Positions 34,085-47,067 of a stretch of DNA of 64,000 nt are shown piece after piece. The position numbers and the translations under genes are program-made. This stretch comes from an uncultured Pelagibacteraceae bacterium (GTDB lineage Bacteria; Pseudomonadota; Alphaproteobacteria; Pelagibacterales; Pelagibacteraceae): contig CACDVM010000003.1 of assembly GCA_902556265.1 (NCBI GenBank), positions 42,789 through 106,788 of the forward strand. Reading direction: 5' to 3'. Position 1 is the first letter of the stretch. Every line of letters begins with the position of its first letter. A model generated the notes under the pieces. The model saw nothing but the letters and a program-made list of their open reading frames with translations, made no database searches and was not told the DNA's origin.

Positions 34085-35166
34085 TTTTTGAATATACTTT
34101 CTACAGCTTGCATAAATTTTAAATTTTCACTTTTTGATCCAATGGTTAGTCGCAGCATATTTTTTAATTTATAACCATCTTCGGTTGATCTTAAAATAAT
34201 TCCTTTCATTTTTAATTTTTTAAAAAAAAATTTGGCATTTAATTTACATTTTGCAAAATTTAATAGTAAAAAATTTGCAGAAATGTTATTTGAAGTAATA
34301 TCATACTTATTTAAAAAAAATTTTAATTTTGTTGCATAAATAGTATTATGTTTAATGGAACGCATTATAAATTTTGAGTCTGTCAAAGATTCAATGGCAG
34401 CTTTTTGCGCAATATCACTTATATTAAATGGTGGTTTAATTATATTAAGACCATCGATGATTTTTTTTGACCCATATCCCCACCCAACTCGCAAAGATGC
34501 TAATCCATAAATTTTTGAAAATGTTCTTAATATAAAAACATTACCTTTGTTTTTAAATAATTCTAAACCAGATTTATAATCATCATTTTCCATGTATTCA
34601 GCATAGGCATCATCTACAACAAGCAAAATATTTTTTTTTAATTTTTTTCTTAATTCGATTAACTCTTTTTTTGTTAAATAAGTTCCAGTTGGGTTATTAG
34701 GATTAGCCAAAAAAACAATTTTGGTTTTTTTTGAAACTTTTTTAATTATTTCTGAAATTGAAATCTTAAATTTTTTTTCTTTTGCAAATACTATTTTTGC
34801 ACCGACTATTTTGGCATAAATCCTGTACATTAAAAAACTAAATTGAGGAACAATAACCTCATCTTTTGGTTTTAAAAATAATTGACATATCATTTGAATA
34901 ACCTCATCAGAACCAGCACCACAAATAATTCGATCCTTATCACATTTAAATTTCTCAGATATTTTGCTTCGTAACGTTTTTGTCTTTCCATCTGGATACC
35001 TGAAAAAATTTAGATGTTTATTAGATACAATATTCTTTATTTTAGGACTCATGCCTAAAGCAGATTCGTTAGCAGATAGCTTTATTACCCTCTTAAATTT
35101 TTTAATACTTGATTTGCCTGGTTTGTAGGCTTCAATATTAAATTTTTTAAATCTTATAGTAGTCAT
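34081..35166 (-). CDS. hisC: Histidinol-phosphate/aromatic aminotransferase
   Basis: PLP aminotransferase of fold type I, 361 residues. KLSANESALGMSP near residue 28, GAGSDEVIQMICQLFL near 98, and NPNNPTGTYL near 170 are HisC-type motifs. The PLP lysine is in RTFSKIYGLASLRVGWG near residue 233. Since the next gene makes 4-hydroxyphenylpyruvate or arogenate, this enzyme may serve tyrosine and phenylalanine transamination as well as, or instead of, histidine synthesis. No other his genes are nearby. It diverges from the SAM-II/metX promoter region. Confidence 0.94.
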   Translation of the reverse strand: MTTIRFKKFNIEAYKPGKSSIKKFKRVIKLSANESALGMSPKIKNIVSNKHLNFFRYPDGKTKTLRSKISEKFKCDKDRIICGAGSDEVIQMICQLFLKPKDEVIVPQFSFLMYRIYAKIVGAKIVFAKEKKFKISISEIIKKVSKKTKIVFLANPNNPTGTYLTKKELIELRKKLKKNILLVVDDAYAEYMENDDYKSGLELFKNKGNVFILRTFSKIYGLASLRVGWGYGSKKIIDGLNIIKPPFNISDIAQKAAIESLTDSKFIMRSIKHNTIYATKLKFFLNKYDITSNNISANFLLLNFAKCKLNAKFFFKKLKMKGIILRSTEDGYKLKNMLRLTIGSKSENLKFMQAVESIFKK

Positions 35167-35241
35167 CTTTTTTATAATTTAAGCCCTTTATAAATAAAAT
35201 AGGATTTTTTTATATAGTATTAGTGGAATTATTTTAAAAAA

Positions 35242-35270
35242 TTGACATACTAAATAACTTCTTGTACAAA
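35242..35270 (+). promoter_or_regulatory. Sigma-70-type promoter of metX
   Basis: TTGACA (35242-35247, perfect consensus) and TACAAA (35265-35270) are 17 bases apart. The expected transcription start, about 7 bases on, coincides with the first base of the SAM-II aptamer at 35277, so the RNA begins with the riboswitch. Confidence 0.75.
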
Positions 35271-35276
35271 ATTTAT

Positions 35277-35333
35277 GCGCTGATTTAACTGAATTGCGAG
35301 CGCCTTAAAAAAACAGCTAAAAAAGTTTTTTTC
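35277..35333 (+). promoter_or_regulatory. SAM-II riboswitch before metX
   Basis: The element shows the SAM-II core in order: GCGC then TGATTTAA (35281-35288), a short loop, TTGCGAGCGC closing the P1 stem with the first GCGC, an A-rich linker, and CAGCTAAAAAAG ending near 35326. SAM-II binds S-adenosylmethionine through an H-type pseudoknot and usually hides a Shine-Dalgarno sequence. Here the metX ATG is more than 30 nt downstream, but seven T residues (35327-35333) follow the pseudoknot directly. Transcription termination is therefore a plausible alternative output. SAM-II elements before met genes are known in alphaproteobacteria. Confidence 0.9.
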
Positions 35334-35358
35334 TCACAATTCACTTTTGGCACTAATT

Positions 35359-36471
35359 ATGAATAATAAAAACATAAAAATATTAAATGTTGATAAACCA
35401 TTAAAATTAGATTGTGGTAAAACGATCAATAACTTTCCTTTAGCATACGAAACATACGGTTCACTTAATAAAAATAAAGATAATGCTATTCTTATATTTC
35501 ACGCTTTAACTGGAGATCAATACGTTACAGGCTTGAACCCTATAACTAATAAAGATGGTTGGTGGTCTTTTGCTGTTGGTCCAAACAAGTCTATTGATAC
35601 AAATAAATATTTTATAATTTGTGCAAATGTTATTGGTGGATGCATGGGTTCATTTGGACCAAATCATGAAAACCCAGAAACTAAAAAAGTATATGGTACA
35701 GATTTTCCAGTAATTACAATTAATGATATGGTTAACGCTCAAGTAAATTTATTAGATTTTTTTGATATTAAAAAACTTTTTTCTGTTGTGGGTGGATCAA
35801 TGGGTGGAATGCAAGTTTTACAGTTTGTGAGTAATTTTCCTAACAAGACAAAAACAGCAGTGCCCATTGCATGTACGTCTAGTCATTCAGCACAAAATAT
35901 TGCTTTCAATGAACTTGGTAGACAGGCTATTACAGCAGACCATAATTGGTTAGATGGAAATTATACATATAAAAAAACTATACCTGACAAAGGTTTGGCT
36001 GTGGCTAGAATGGCCGCGCATATTACTTATTTATCAAAAAAGGGACTCCAAGAAAAGTTTGGTAGAAAGCTTCAAGAAAGAGATGATCTTAAGTTTGGTT
36101 TTGATGCTGATTTTCAAATAGAAAGTTACTTAAGATATCAAGGATCGGTATTTGTAGATCGTTTTGATGCAAATAGTTATTTGTATATCACCAGAGCCAT
36201 GGATTATTTTGATTTAGTAAAACAATTTAATGGTAATTTATCTAATGCTTTTAAAAATACAAAAGCTAAATTTTTTGTAATGTCTTTTACTTCAGATTGG
36301 CTTTATCCAACTCAAGAAAATAAAGATATCGTAATTGCTTTAAATGCAATTGGAGCAGATGTGGGTTTTGTAGAAATAGACTCTGATAAAGGCCATGACT
36401 CTTTTTTGTTAAATGTTCCAGATTTTTTAAATACACTTAAAAATTTCTTAGATACGTCATATAAAGAATAA
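35359..36471 (+). CDS. metX: Homoserine O-acetyltransferase
   Basis: Activates homoserine with acetyl-CoA (or succinyl-CoA in some members) for methionine synthesis by sulfhydrylation. The alpha/beta-hydrolase triad is visible: Ser in VGGSMGGMQVLQF (about residue 144), Asp in TSDWLYP and His in GHDSFLL near the end. LIFHALTGDQYV and PNHENPETKKVYGTDFP are family motifs. The ATG at 35359 gives 370 residues. An in-frame TTG at 35347 would add four. Neither has a clear Shine-Dalgarno sequence. It is controlled by the SAM-II element and followed 5 bp later by metW. Confidence 0.95.
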   Translation: MNNKNIKILNVDKPLKLDCGKTINNFPLAYETYGSLNKNKDNAILIFHALTGDQYVTGLNPITNKDGWWSFAVGPNKSIDTNKYFIICANVIGGCMGSFGPNHENPETKKVYGTDFPVITINDMVNAQVNLLDFFDIKKLFSVVGGSMGGMQVLQFVSNFPNKTKTAVPIACTSSHSAQNIAFNELGRQAITADHNWLDGNYTYKKTIPDKGLAVARMAAHITYLSKKGLQEKFGRKLQERDDLKFGFDADFQIESYLRYQGSVFVDRFDANSYLYITRAMDYFDLVKQFNGNLSNAFKNTKAKFFVMSFTSDWLYPTQENKDIVIALNAIGADVGFVEIDSDKGHDSFLLNVPDFLNTLKNFLDTSYKE

Positions 36472-36476
36472 CTATT

Positions 36477-37073
36477 ATGAAGTCTGAATACAAAATAATC
36501 TTAGATTTAATTACGGAAAATTCAAGAGTTCTTGATGTTGGATGTAATGATGGAACATTAATGGAGCTTTTAAAAGAAAGTAAAAATGTGGATATTAGGG
36601 GGATTGAAATTTCAAAAGAGAAGGTACAGCTGTGCATATCTAAAGGCTTGACTGTTATAGAAGGTAATGCTGAATTTGATTTAAAACAATTTCCTATCGA
36701 CTCATTTGACTATGTGGTGCTTGGTCAAACTCTGCAAGCTTTTATAAGTCCAGAAATTGTAATCAATGAACTTTTGAGAGTTGGAAAAAAAGCAATTGTA
36801 ACTATTCCAAATTTTGGTCATTGGAAAGTAAGATTAGATTTACTCACAAAAGGAAGAATGCCTGTCACTAAAACACTACCAAATAATTGGTATAATACAC
36901 CCAACATTCATATGTGCACAATTAAAGATTTCGTAAGTTTTTCTAAGATAATGAACTTTAAAATTTTTAAGTCATTAGCACTAATAGATAAAAAAGTATC
37001 TAATATAAATAACTCTAACCTTTTTTTTAAAAATTTATTTTCAGAACTTGGTATATTTTTAATAGAAAAATAA
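36477..37073 (+). CDS. metW: Methionine biosynthesis protein MetW
   Basis: A small class I SAM-methyltransferase-fold protein found directly after metX in proteobacteria and thought to be needed for full MetX activity. The 198-residue chain contains the SAM-loop VLDVGCNDGTLMELL near residue 20 and GIEISKEKVQLCISKGLTVIEGNAE. DYVVLGQTLQA near residue 80 and an IPNFGHWKVRLDLLTKGRMPVTKTLPNNWYNTPNIH segment specific to MetW follow. It begins 5 bp after metX and ends 1 bp before gloB, forming a metX-metW-gloB run. Confidence 0.95.
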   Translation: MKSEYKIILDLITENSRVLDVGCNDGTLMELLKESKNVDIRGIEISKEKVQLCISKGLTVIEGNAEFDLKQFPIDSFDYVVLGQTLQAFISPEIVINELLRVGKKAIVTIPNFGHWKVRLDLLTKGRMPVTKTLPNNWYNTPNIHMCTIKDFVSFSKIMNFKIFKSLALIDKKVSNINNSNLFFKNLFSELGIFLIEK

Positions 37074-37074
37074 A

Positions 37075-37794
37075 ATGAAAATTGAAATAATTAAATGTTT
37101 ACAAGATAATTATAGTTATCTAATTATTGATGAAAAAAATAAATCAGCATGTGTGGTTGATCCAAGTGAAGCCTCCCCTATAATAAATTTTATTGAAAAT
37201 AAAAAAATAAAACTTGAATGTATCCTCAACACTCATCATCACTATGATCATATTGGTGGTAATATTGAATTAAAAAATAAATACGATTGTGATGTTGTGG
37301 TATTTGAAGGTGATCAAAGTCGTATTCCAGGTGCTAATATCAATGTTGTAGATAATCAAATTTGGAAAAAAAATAATTTTGAAGCAAAAATTTTCCATAT
37401 ACCAGGTCATACAACAGGTCATATTGCTTTTTATTTTTTTAAAGAAAAAAAAATTTTTACTGGTGATACTTTATTTTCTCTTGGATGTGGTAGGATTTTT
37501 GAGGGTACTTATGAACAAATGTTTAATTCGTTAAATAAAATTAAGAAACTACCTAAAAATACAGAGATTTATTGTGGACATGAATATACGCTGCAAAATT
37601 CAAATTTTTGTTTGGAGAATGACTCAAAAAACTTAAAACTTCAAAAAAAAATAGTTAAAATTAAGGAAAAACTTAAGAAAAAATTACCGACTATTCCAAC
37701 CATTTTAGGTGATGAAATAGAGTGCAATATATTTCTCAAAACTAATAGTTTAGAAAGCTTTACAAAATTAAGAGATTTAAAGGACAATTTTTAA
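37075..37794 (+). CDS. gloB: Hydroxyacylglutathione hydrolase (glyoxalase II)
   Basis: Zinc hydrolase releasing D-lactate and glutathione from S-lactoylglutathione, the second step of methylglyoxal detoxification. The metallo-beta-lactamase motif THHHYDHIGG is at residues about 54-63. Further metal ligands lie in IPGHTTGHIAFYF, TGDTLFSLGCGRIFEGTYEQMF, and YCGHEYTLQNSNF. These are the GloB-specific signatures. Its 239 residues are slightly shorter than the usual 250. It is the last gene of the metX transcript, before the rplU promoter. Confidence 0.95.
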   Translation: MKIEIIKCLQDNYSYLIIDEKNKSACVVDPSEASPIINFIENKKIKLECILNTHHHYDHIGGNIELKNKYDCDVVVFEGDQSRIPGANINVVDNQIWKKNNFEAKIFHIPGHTTGHIAFYFFKEKKIFTGDTLFSLGCGRIFEGTYEQMFNSLNKIKKLPKNTEIYCGHEYTLQNSNFCLENDSKNLKLQKKIVKIKEKLKKKLPTIPTILGDEIECNIFLKTNSLESFTKLRDLKDNF

Positions 37795-37804
37795 TTTATA
37801 GAGC

Positions 37805-37832
37805 TTGACTAAAAAATTGCTAAGACTATATT
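37805..37832 (+). promoter_or_regulatory. Promoter of the rplU-rpmA-obgE run
   Basis: TTGACT (37805-37810) and TATATT (37827-37832) are separated by 16 bases in the 64-bp gap before L21. Transcription should start near 37839, giving a leader of about 20 bases with no clear Shine-Dalgarno sequence. Confidence 0.75.
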
Positions 37833-37858
37833 GCGGTAATTAAAATTACATTAACTTT

Positions 37859-38257
37859 ATGTCGTACGCAGTAATACAAACAGGTGGAAAACAGTACAAA
37901 GTAAAATCTGGTGAGATTCTTAAAGTAGAAAAATTACCAGACTCTAAGACTAATTCAAAAATTGAATTTAAAGAAATTTTAGCATACGGCGATAAAAAAG
38001 TTATTGAAATTGGAAATCCAACTATCCAAGGTGCAAAAGTGGAGGCAGATTTAGTTAAAAATAGTAAAAATCGAACGGTACTGATCTTTAAGAAAAGAAG
38101 AAGACAAAATTCAAGAAGAAAAAACGGTCATAGACAAGAGTATTCTATGATAAAAATAAACAAAATTTTTTCAAAAGATGGTAAGGTTTTATCTGAAGCT
38201 GAAAAAATTTCTAAATCTCCAAAAAAAGAGGTGACTAAGAAGTCAGTTAGTAAATAA
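37859..38257 (+). CDS. rplU: 50S ribosomal protein L21
   Basis: Large-subunit protein that contacts 23S rRNA near L20. The opening MSYAVIQTGGKQYKVKSGEILKVEKL and the signature KKRRRQNSRRKNGHRQEYSMIKINKI near residue 80 are diagnostic. The protein has 132 residues. E. coli L21 has 103, so there is a C-terminal extension of about 30 residues that is rich in Lys and Ser. It is first in the run rplU-rpmA-obgE, a near-universal bacterial order. Confidence 0.97.
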   Translation: MSYAVIQTGGKQYKVKSGEILKVEKLPDSKTNSKIEFKEILAYGDKKVIEIGNPTIQGAKVEADLVKNSKNRTVLIFKKRRRQNSRRKNGHRQEYSMIKINKIFSKDGKVLSEAEKISKSPKKEVTKKSVSK

Positions 38258-38269
38258 AAGGAAAAAATT

Positions 38270-38524
38270 ATGGCAACAAAAAAAGCAGGTGGATCATCTC
38301 GAAACGGACGTGATAGTGCTGGACGAAGACTTGGTGTCAAAAAATATGGTGGTGAAACAGTTATACCTGGAAATATTATTGTAAGACAAAGAGGTACAAA
38401 AATATTTCCTGGCGAAAATGTGGGTATGGGCAAGGATCATTCAATTTTTTCAGTTGTAAAGGGTAAAGTAGTTTTCAAAAAAACTAAATCAGATAGAACT
38501 TTTGTTTCGGTAAAACCCAATTAA
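38270..38524 (+). CDS. rpmA: 50S ribosomal protein L27
   Basis: Large-subunit protein whose N-terminus reaches the peptidyl-transferase centre. The start [29 protein letters not shown] is the family hallmark. [29 protein letters not shown] follows. At 84 residues it matches E. coli L27 (85). No cleaved N-terminal extension as in Firmicutes is present. It lies 12 bp after rplU with an AAGG-type ribosome site. Confidence 0.98.
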   Translation: MATKKAGGSSRNGRDSAGRRLGVKKYGGETVIPGNIIVRQRGTKIFPGENVGMGKDHSIFSVVKGKVVFKKTKSDRTFVSVKPN

Positions 38525-38542
38525 TAGTACAACTTAAACTAG

Positions 38543-40630
<2,088 letters not shown>

Positions 40631-40631
<1 letters not shown>

Positions 40632-41881
40632 TGAAAAAATTATTATTTAGTATCGGTGAAAAATCAAAAAAGGCCTTTTCAGATCAAATAAGTTCAAAAA
40701 AAAAAGACAAAGTTTTGGAAGATTACTGTCGACTTATTAAACAATACAAAAAATTAATTATTATCGAAAATAAAAAAGATATTAAAAATGCCTATAATAA
40801 AGGAATAAGTAACAATTTGATACAAAGACTAATTTTAGATGATAAGAAAATTTTTAATATAATTCAATCAGTCAAAAAAATAATTAAATTAAAAGATCCA
40901 ACAAATAAAATATTAGAAAAATGGAAAAGGCCAAATGGTTTGAATATCTCAAAAATATCAATACCAATAGGTGTTATTGGGATAATTTACGAAAGCAGAC
41001 CCAACGTTACCTCGGATGTAGCCACATTATGTTTCAAATCTGGTAACTCAGTAATCTTAAAGGGTGGTTCAGAGGCCTATCACTCAAACCTTATAATTTC
41101 AAAATTATTTAGAAAATCTCTAAAAAAGAATAATGTAGATGAAAATTTCGTTCAGTTCATTAAAATTAAAAATAGAAGCGTAGTTGATTTTTTATTAACA
41201 AAAATGAGCAAATTTATTAATGTTATAATTCCAAGAGGTGGGAAAAATTTAGTCAAAAAAGTTCAAAATTTATCAAATATTCCGACAATAGGTCACTTGG
41301 AGGGTGTTTGTCATACTTACGTTGATAAAGATGCTGACGCAAATATTGCTCAAAGAGTTGTTTATAACGCTAAATTAAGAAACACAGTAATTTGTGGAGC
41401 CACTGAAACACTTTTATTACATGAAAAGATTATAAAAAGTTTTGGTAATAAAATTTTGAAAAATTTAATAGAAAATGGGTGCAAAATTATTGGAGATAAT
41501 AAAATAAAAAAATTATTTCATGGTAAAATACAAAAAGCTACTATTAAAGATTGGTCAAAAGAGTATTTATCTCCAGTTATTTCAGTAAAATCTGTGAAAA
41601 ATTTAGACCAGGCTATAATGCATGTCAACAAATATGGAACAATGCATACAGACTGTATAATTACGCAAAATAAAAAATCAGCTAAAAAATTTTTAAATAA
41701 AGTTAAAAGTTCTATAGTTATGCTCAACACATCTACACAATTTGCAGATGGAGGAGAGTTTGGGTTTGGGGGTGAAATTGGAATTTCTACGAATACTCTT
41801 CCTCCACGTGGTCCTGTTGGTTTAAATCAACTTGTTTCATACAAATATCAAATTACAAGTAAAGGTAAAATAAGGAAATAA
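40631..41881 (+). CDS. proA: Gamma-glutamyl phosphate reductase
   Basis: NADPH-dependent reduction of glutamyl phosphate to glutamate semialdehyde, which cyclises on the route to proline. The 416-residue chain shows the ProA-specific GVIGIIYESRPNVTSDVATLCFKSGNSVILKGGSEAYHSN near residue 115 and IPRGGKNLVKKV near residue 200. The catalytic cysteine is in RNTVICGATETLL near residue 258, and the end includes FGFGGEIGISTNTLPPRGPVGL. Start ATG overlaps the proB stop (one base). Its length equals that of E. coli ProA (417). Confidence 0.97.
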
Positions 41882-41882
41882 T

Positions 41883-42404
41883 TTGAATTCAAAAAAAAAT
41901 AAAATAGGAATTCTTGGTGGTTCATTTGACCCAGCTCATAAAGGTCATTTAGCAATATCTAAAGAAGCTGCCAGAAAATTTAAACTTAAGAAAATCATAT
42001 GGGCCATAACAAAAAAAAACCCTTTAAAAAAACAGAGTAAAACTAATATACCAACGAGAATTAAATATTGTAAAAAAATTATTGGAAAAATTACTTTTAT
42101 AAAAGTAAAATTTTATGAAGATATAATTAAATCAAACAAAACTATTAATTTAATCAACCATTTTTCAAAGAATAAAAAAATTGAAATTTATTTTTTAATG
42201 GGAGCAGACAATTTAATTAATTTTCATAAATGGCATAAATGGATGAAAATTTCACAAAAATGTACCATTGTAGTTTTTGATCGCCACGGCTATAAAAAAA
42301 AATCTATAAATTCAATGTCATTTAAAAGGTTAAATGGGAAAAATTTGAAATTTATAAAATTCAATAAAGTCAATATTTCATCTTCTCAATTAAGAAAAAT
42401 TTGA
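41883..42404 (+). CDS. nadD: Nicotinate-nucleotide adenylyltransferase
   Basis: Forms nicotinate adenine dinucleotide from NaMN and ATP in NAD synthesis. The nucleotidyltransferase motif GGSFDPAHKGHLAIS is near residues 11-25. The mid-protein FLMGADNLINFHKWHKWMKI is specific to NadD. The ATP-binding ISSSQLRKI ends the chain. The start is TTG, 1 bp after proA; no ATG is available before the core motif. At 173 residues it is shorter than the family (about 190-215) because it stops right after the ISSxxLR motif. Confidence 0.93.
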   Translation: MNSKKNKIGILGGSFDPAHKGHLAISKEAARKFKLKKIIWAITKKNPLKKQSKTNIPTRIKYCKKIIGKITFIKVKFYEDIIKSNKTINLINHFSKNKKIEIYFLMGADNLINFHKWHKWMKISQKCTIVVFDRHGYKKKSINSMSFKRLNGKNLKFIKFNKVNISSSQLRKI

Positions 42405-42421
42405 TAATCTTTATTTAATTA

Positions 42422-42772
42422 ATGGATAAAATTTCTGATTTAAAAAAAATCGTCATCAGCACTTTGGATATTAATAAAGCTCAAAATATAGTTAGTATTG
42501 ATCTTAAGGATAAAAGTTCAATGGCTGATTATATGATAATTGCAAGTGGTACGTCTTCAAGGCATATTCAATCTTTATCAGAGCAGGTATTAAGCAAATT
42601 AAAAGATAATGGAGTAATAGACTCCAAAATAGAGGGTAAGGATAGTAATGAGTGGAAGCTGGTAGACGGTATTGATTTAATTATTCATATTTTTCATCCT
42701 GAAAAAAGAAAATTTTATGAACTTGAAAAAATGTGGTCTGAGCTAATACCTAAAGAAAAATTAATTATATGA
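42422..42772 (+). CDS. rsfS: Ribosomal silencing factor RsfS
   Basis: Binds L14 on the large subunit and blocks joining with the small subunit when nutrients are short. The 116-residue protein carries the family motifs ADYMIIASGTSSRHIQSLSEQVLSKLKD, EWKLVDGIDLIIHIFHPEKRKFYELEKMW. It follows nadD by 17 bp, the usual order. Its stop overlaps the ctpA start by 4 bp. The methyltransferase gene rlmH, which typically follows rsfS, is not here. Confidence 0.96.
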   Translation: MDKISDLKKIVISTLDINKAQNIVSIDLKDKSSMADYMIIASGTSSRHIQSLSEQVLSKLKDNGVIDSKIEGKDSNEWKLVDGIDLIIHIFHPEKRKFYELEKMWSELIPKEKLII

Positions 42773-43905
42773 TAAAAAAAAATATAATTATATTATCTCT
42801 ACTCTATATCTTTTTTACTCAAGCAATTAATTCTGCTGAAAATGATGTTTACAAGAAAATTGATTTATTTGGTGAAGTTCTTGAAAAAATAAATAAAGAA
42901 TACGTAGATGAAATAAATCAGTCAGAAAGTATGGATTCTGCAATTAATGGTCTTCTTCAATCATTAGATCCATATTCTGCATATATGTCACCTGAGTCAT
43001 TTAATGAAATGCAAACCGAAACAAGTGGTAAGTTTGGGGGACTCGGTATTGAAGTAAGCATGGAGTCTGGAGTAGTTAAAGTAATATCTCCTATTGATGA
43101 TACACCAGCCTCTAGGGCAGGTATTAAAGCAGGAGATTATATTGTTAAAATTGATGATGTTCAAGTTCAAGGAAAATCTTTAGGTGAAGCAGTGGAACTA
43201 ATGAGAGGCCCTGTTGGATCTGCTATTGAATTAACAGTTAGAAGAAGAGGAGTAAAAAAAGCTCTTTCATTTAATATTGTGAGAGAAATTATTCAAATTA
43301 GATCTGTTAAAACTGATGTCTTAAAAAAAAATATTGGATACATAAGATTAACTTCTTTTAACGAAAATAGTGGTAAACAAATAAGAAAAGAAATAGAAAA
43401 TTTTGAAAAAAATACAAATATCGAATCATACATTTTAGACCTTAGAAATAATCCTGGAGGATTACTTTCGCAAGCAATAAGAATTTCAGATTTTTTTTTA
43501 GATAATGGTGAAATAGTATCCACAAAAAGCCGAAAGGCATCTGAAAATAGAAAATGGTTTGCCAAACAAGGAGATCTAATTAATGGAAAAACTTTATTAA
43601 TTTTAATTAATTATGGTTCTGCTTCAGCATCTGAAATTGTAGCAGGCGCTCTTAAAGATCATAAAAGAGCAATATTGTTAGGTGAGAACAGTTATGGAAA
43701 AGGATCTGTGCAATCGATAATACCTCTTAAAAATAAGGGGGCAATTAGATTGACAGTGGCTAAATATTATTTACCATCTGGGAAATCAATTTCTGAAGTA
43801 GGTGTATCTCCAGATATAGAAATCACTGAAGACTCAGATAATTTTAGAATAAAAACTGAAACTGACAATCAATTAAACTACGCTATTAAGTTGCTTAATG
43901 GTTAA
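42769..43905 (+). CDS. ctpA: Carboxy-terminal processing peptidase (S41, CtpA)
   Basis: Periplasmic serine peptidase that trims or degrades envelope proteins. The 378-residue protein has an N-terminal signal sequence (residues about 1-22), a PDZ domain at about 85-165 (GKFGGLGIEVSMESGVVKVISPIDDTPASRAGIKAGD) and the S41 core. The catalytic Ser is in NYGSASASEIVAGALKDH (about 285) and the Lys in GENSYGKGSVQSI (about 310). DLRNNPGGLL is the oxyanion-region motif. It overlaps rsfS by 4 bp and rppH by 8 bp. The peptidoglycan hydrolase activator often found before ctpA is missing here. Confidence 0.95.
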   Translation: MIKKNIIILSLLYIFFTQAINSAENDVYKKIDLFGEVLEKINKEYVDEINQSESMDSAINGLLQSLDPYSAYMSPESFNEMQTETSGKFGGLGIEVSMESGVVKVISPIDDTPASRAGIKAGDYIVKIDDVQVQGKSLGEAVELMRGPVGSAIELTVRRRGVKKALSFNIVREIIQIRSVKTDVLKKNIGYIRLTSFNENSGKQIRKEIENFEKNTNIESYILDLRNNPGGLLSQAIRISDFFLDNGEIVSTKSRKASENRKWFAKQGDLINGKTLLILINYGSASASEIVAGALKDHKRAILLGENSYGKGSVQSIIPLKNKGAIRLTVAKYYLPSGKSISEVGVSPDIEITEDSDNFRIKTETDNQLNYAIKLLNG

Positions 43906-44383
43906 ATCAGAGGAAAAATTTAAAGATTTACCATTTAGAAATGGTGTGGGAATAGTTGTTTTAAATAAAGAAAATAAGGTTTTTGTTGCTAAAAGAATTG
44001 ATAATCCAAAAAATTTTTGGCAAATGCCACAAGGGGGCGTGGATGATGGCGAGGATTTTTTAACCGCTGCGTATAGAGAACTTCAGGAAGAAACAAGTAT
44101 AAAAAATGTAAAACTTATTCAAGAATTGGATGGTTTAACGACCTATGAATTACCAAAACATTTACTAGGTATAATTTGGAAAGGTAAATATAAAGGCCAA
44201 AAACAAAAGTGGTTTTTAATGAGATATTTGGGAAATGACAGTGAAATAAATATTAGAACAAATAACCCAGAATTTTTAGAGTGGAAATGGATAGACTTAG
44301 ATATGATAACTGAGGCAGTAGTTGATTTTAAATTTCATGTCTACAAAGAAATTCAAGAAAAAATTAAAAAAATAATTAATTAA
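43898..44383 (+). CDS. rppH: RNA 5'-pyrophosphohydrolase RppH
   Basis: Nudix hydrolase that removes pyrophosphate from mRNA 5' ends, starting decay, or cleaves dinucleoside polyphosphates. The 161-residue protein begins FRNGVGIVVLNKENKVFVAKRID and has FWQMPQGGVDDGE leading into the Nudix box with REL-QEETS (about residues 46-67). QKWFLMRYLGND and EFLEWKWIDLDMI follow, all typical of RppH. It overlaps ctpA at the start, and its end overlaps the converging atpC by 8 bp. Confidence 0.95.
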   Translation: MVKSEEKFKDLPFRNGVGIVVLNKENKVFVAKRIDNPKNFWQMPQGGVDDGEDFLTAAYRELQEETSIKNVKLIQELDGLTTYELPKHLLGIIWKGKYKGQKQKWFLMRYLGNDSEINIRTNNPEFLEWKWIDLDMITEAVVDFKFHVYKEIQEKIKKIIN

Positions 44384-44767
44384 GTGATCTTAAGACATCA
44401 ATTTTTTGATCAATCAAATATTTAGCTTGATCATCAATCTTTGGCTTATTCGCTTCTTCCTCGGCTTCTTTAAGCAAGATTTGCATTTTTGATTTATCTA
44501 TATTTGAGAGATCGAAAATTTTGCTTGTTAAAATTGATAAATTGTTGTTTTTAAATTCAACAATTCCATCTTCAACATAATAATTTTCATCACCTGATTT
44601 TGATAAAATTTTAATTATTCCCGGCTTTAAAAAGGAAATAATAGAAATATGATCTCTAAGAATTCCCATCTCCCCCTCAAAAGCAGGAACAACAACCTCA
44701 GAAACATCTTCTTTAACCAAAAAAGATTTTTCTGGATTTACTATTTCAACTTTAAAATCCTCACTCA

Positions 44768-44768
<1 letters not shown>
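44376..44768 (-). CDS. atpC: ATP synthase F1 subunit epsilon
   Basis: Rotor subunit that links gamma to the c-ring and can inhibit ATP hydrolysis. The 130-residue protein has the N-terminal beta-sandwich (KVEIVNPEKSFLVKEDVSEVVVPAFEGEMGILRDHISIISFLKPGII). A short helical C-terminal part (about residues 88-130) ends the chain. It is the last gene of atpHAGDC. Its start overlaps the atpD stop by one base, and its end overlaps rppH. Confidence 0.95.
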
Positions 44769-47061
<2,293 letters not shown>

Positions 47062-47067
47062 ATCGAT

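Noticed and set aside
35347..35358. TTG start for metX
   Set aside because: It adds only four residues and has no better ribosome site than the ATG at 35359; not excluded, but less likely.
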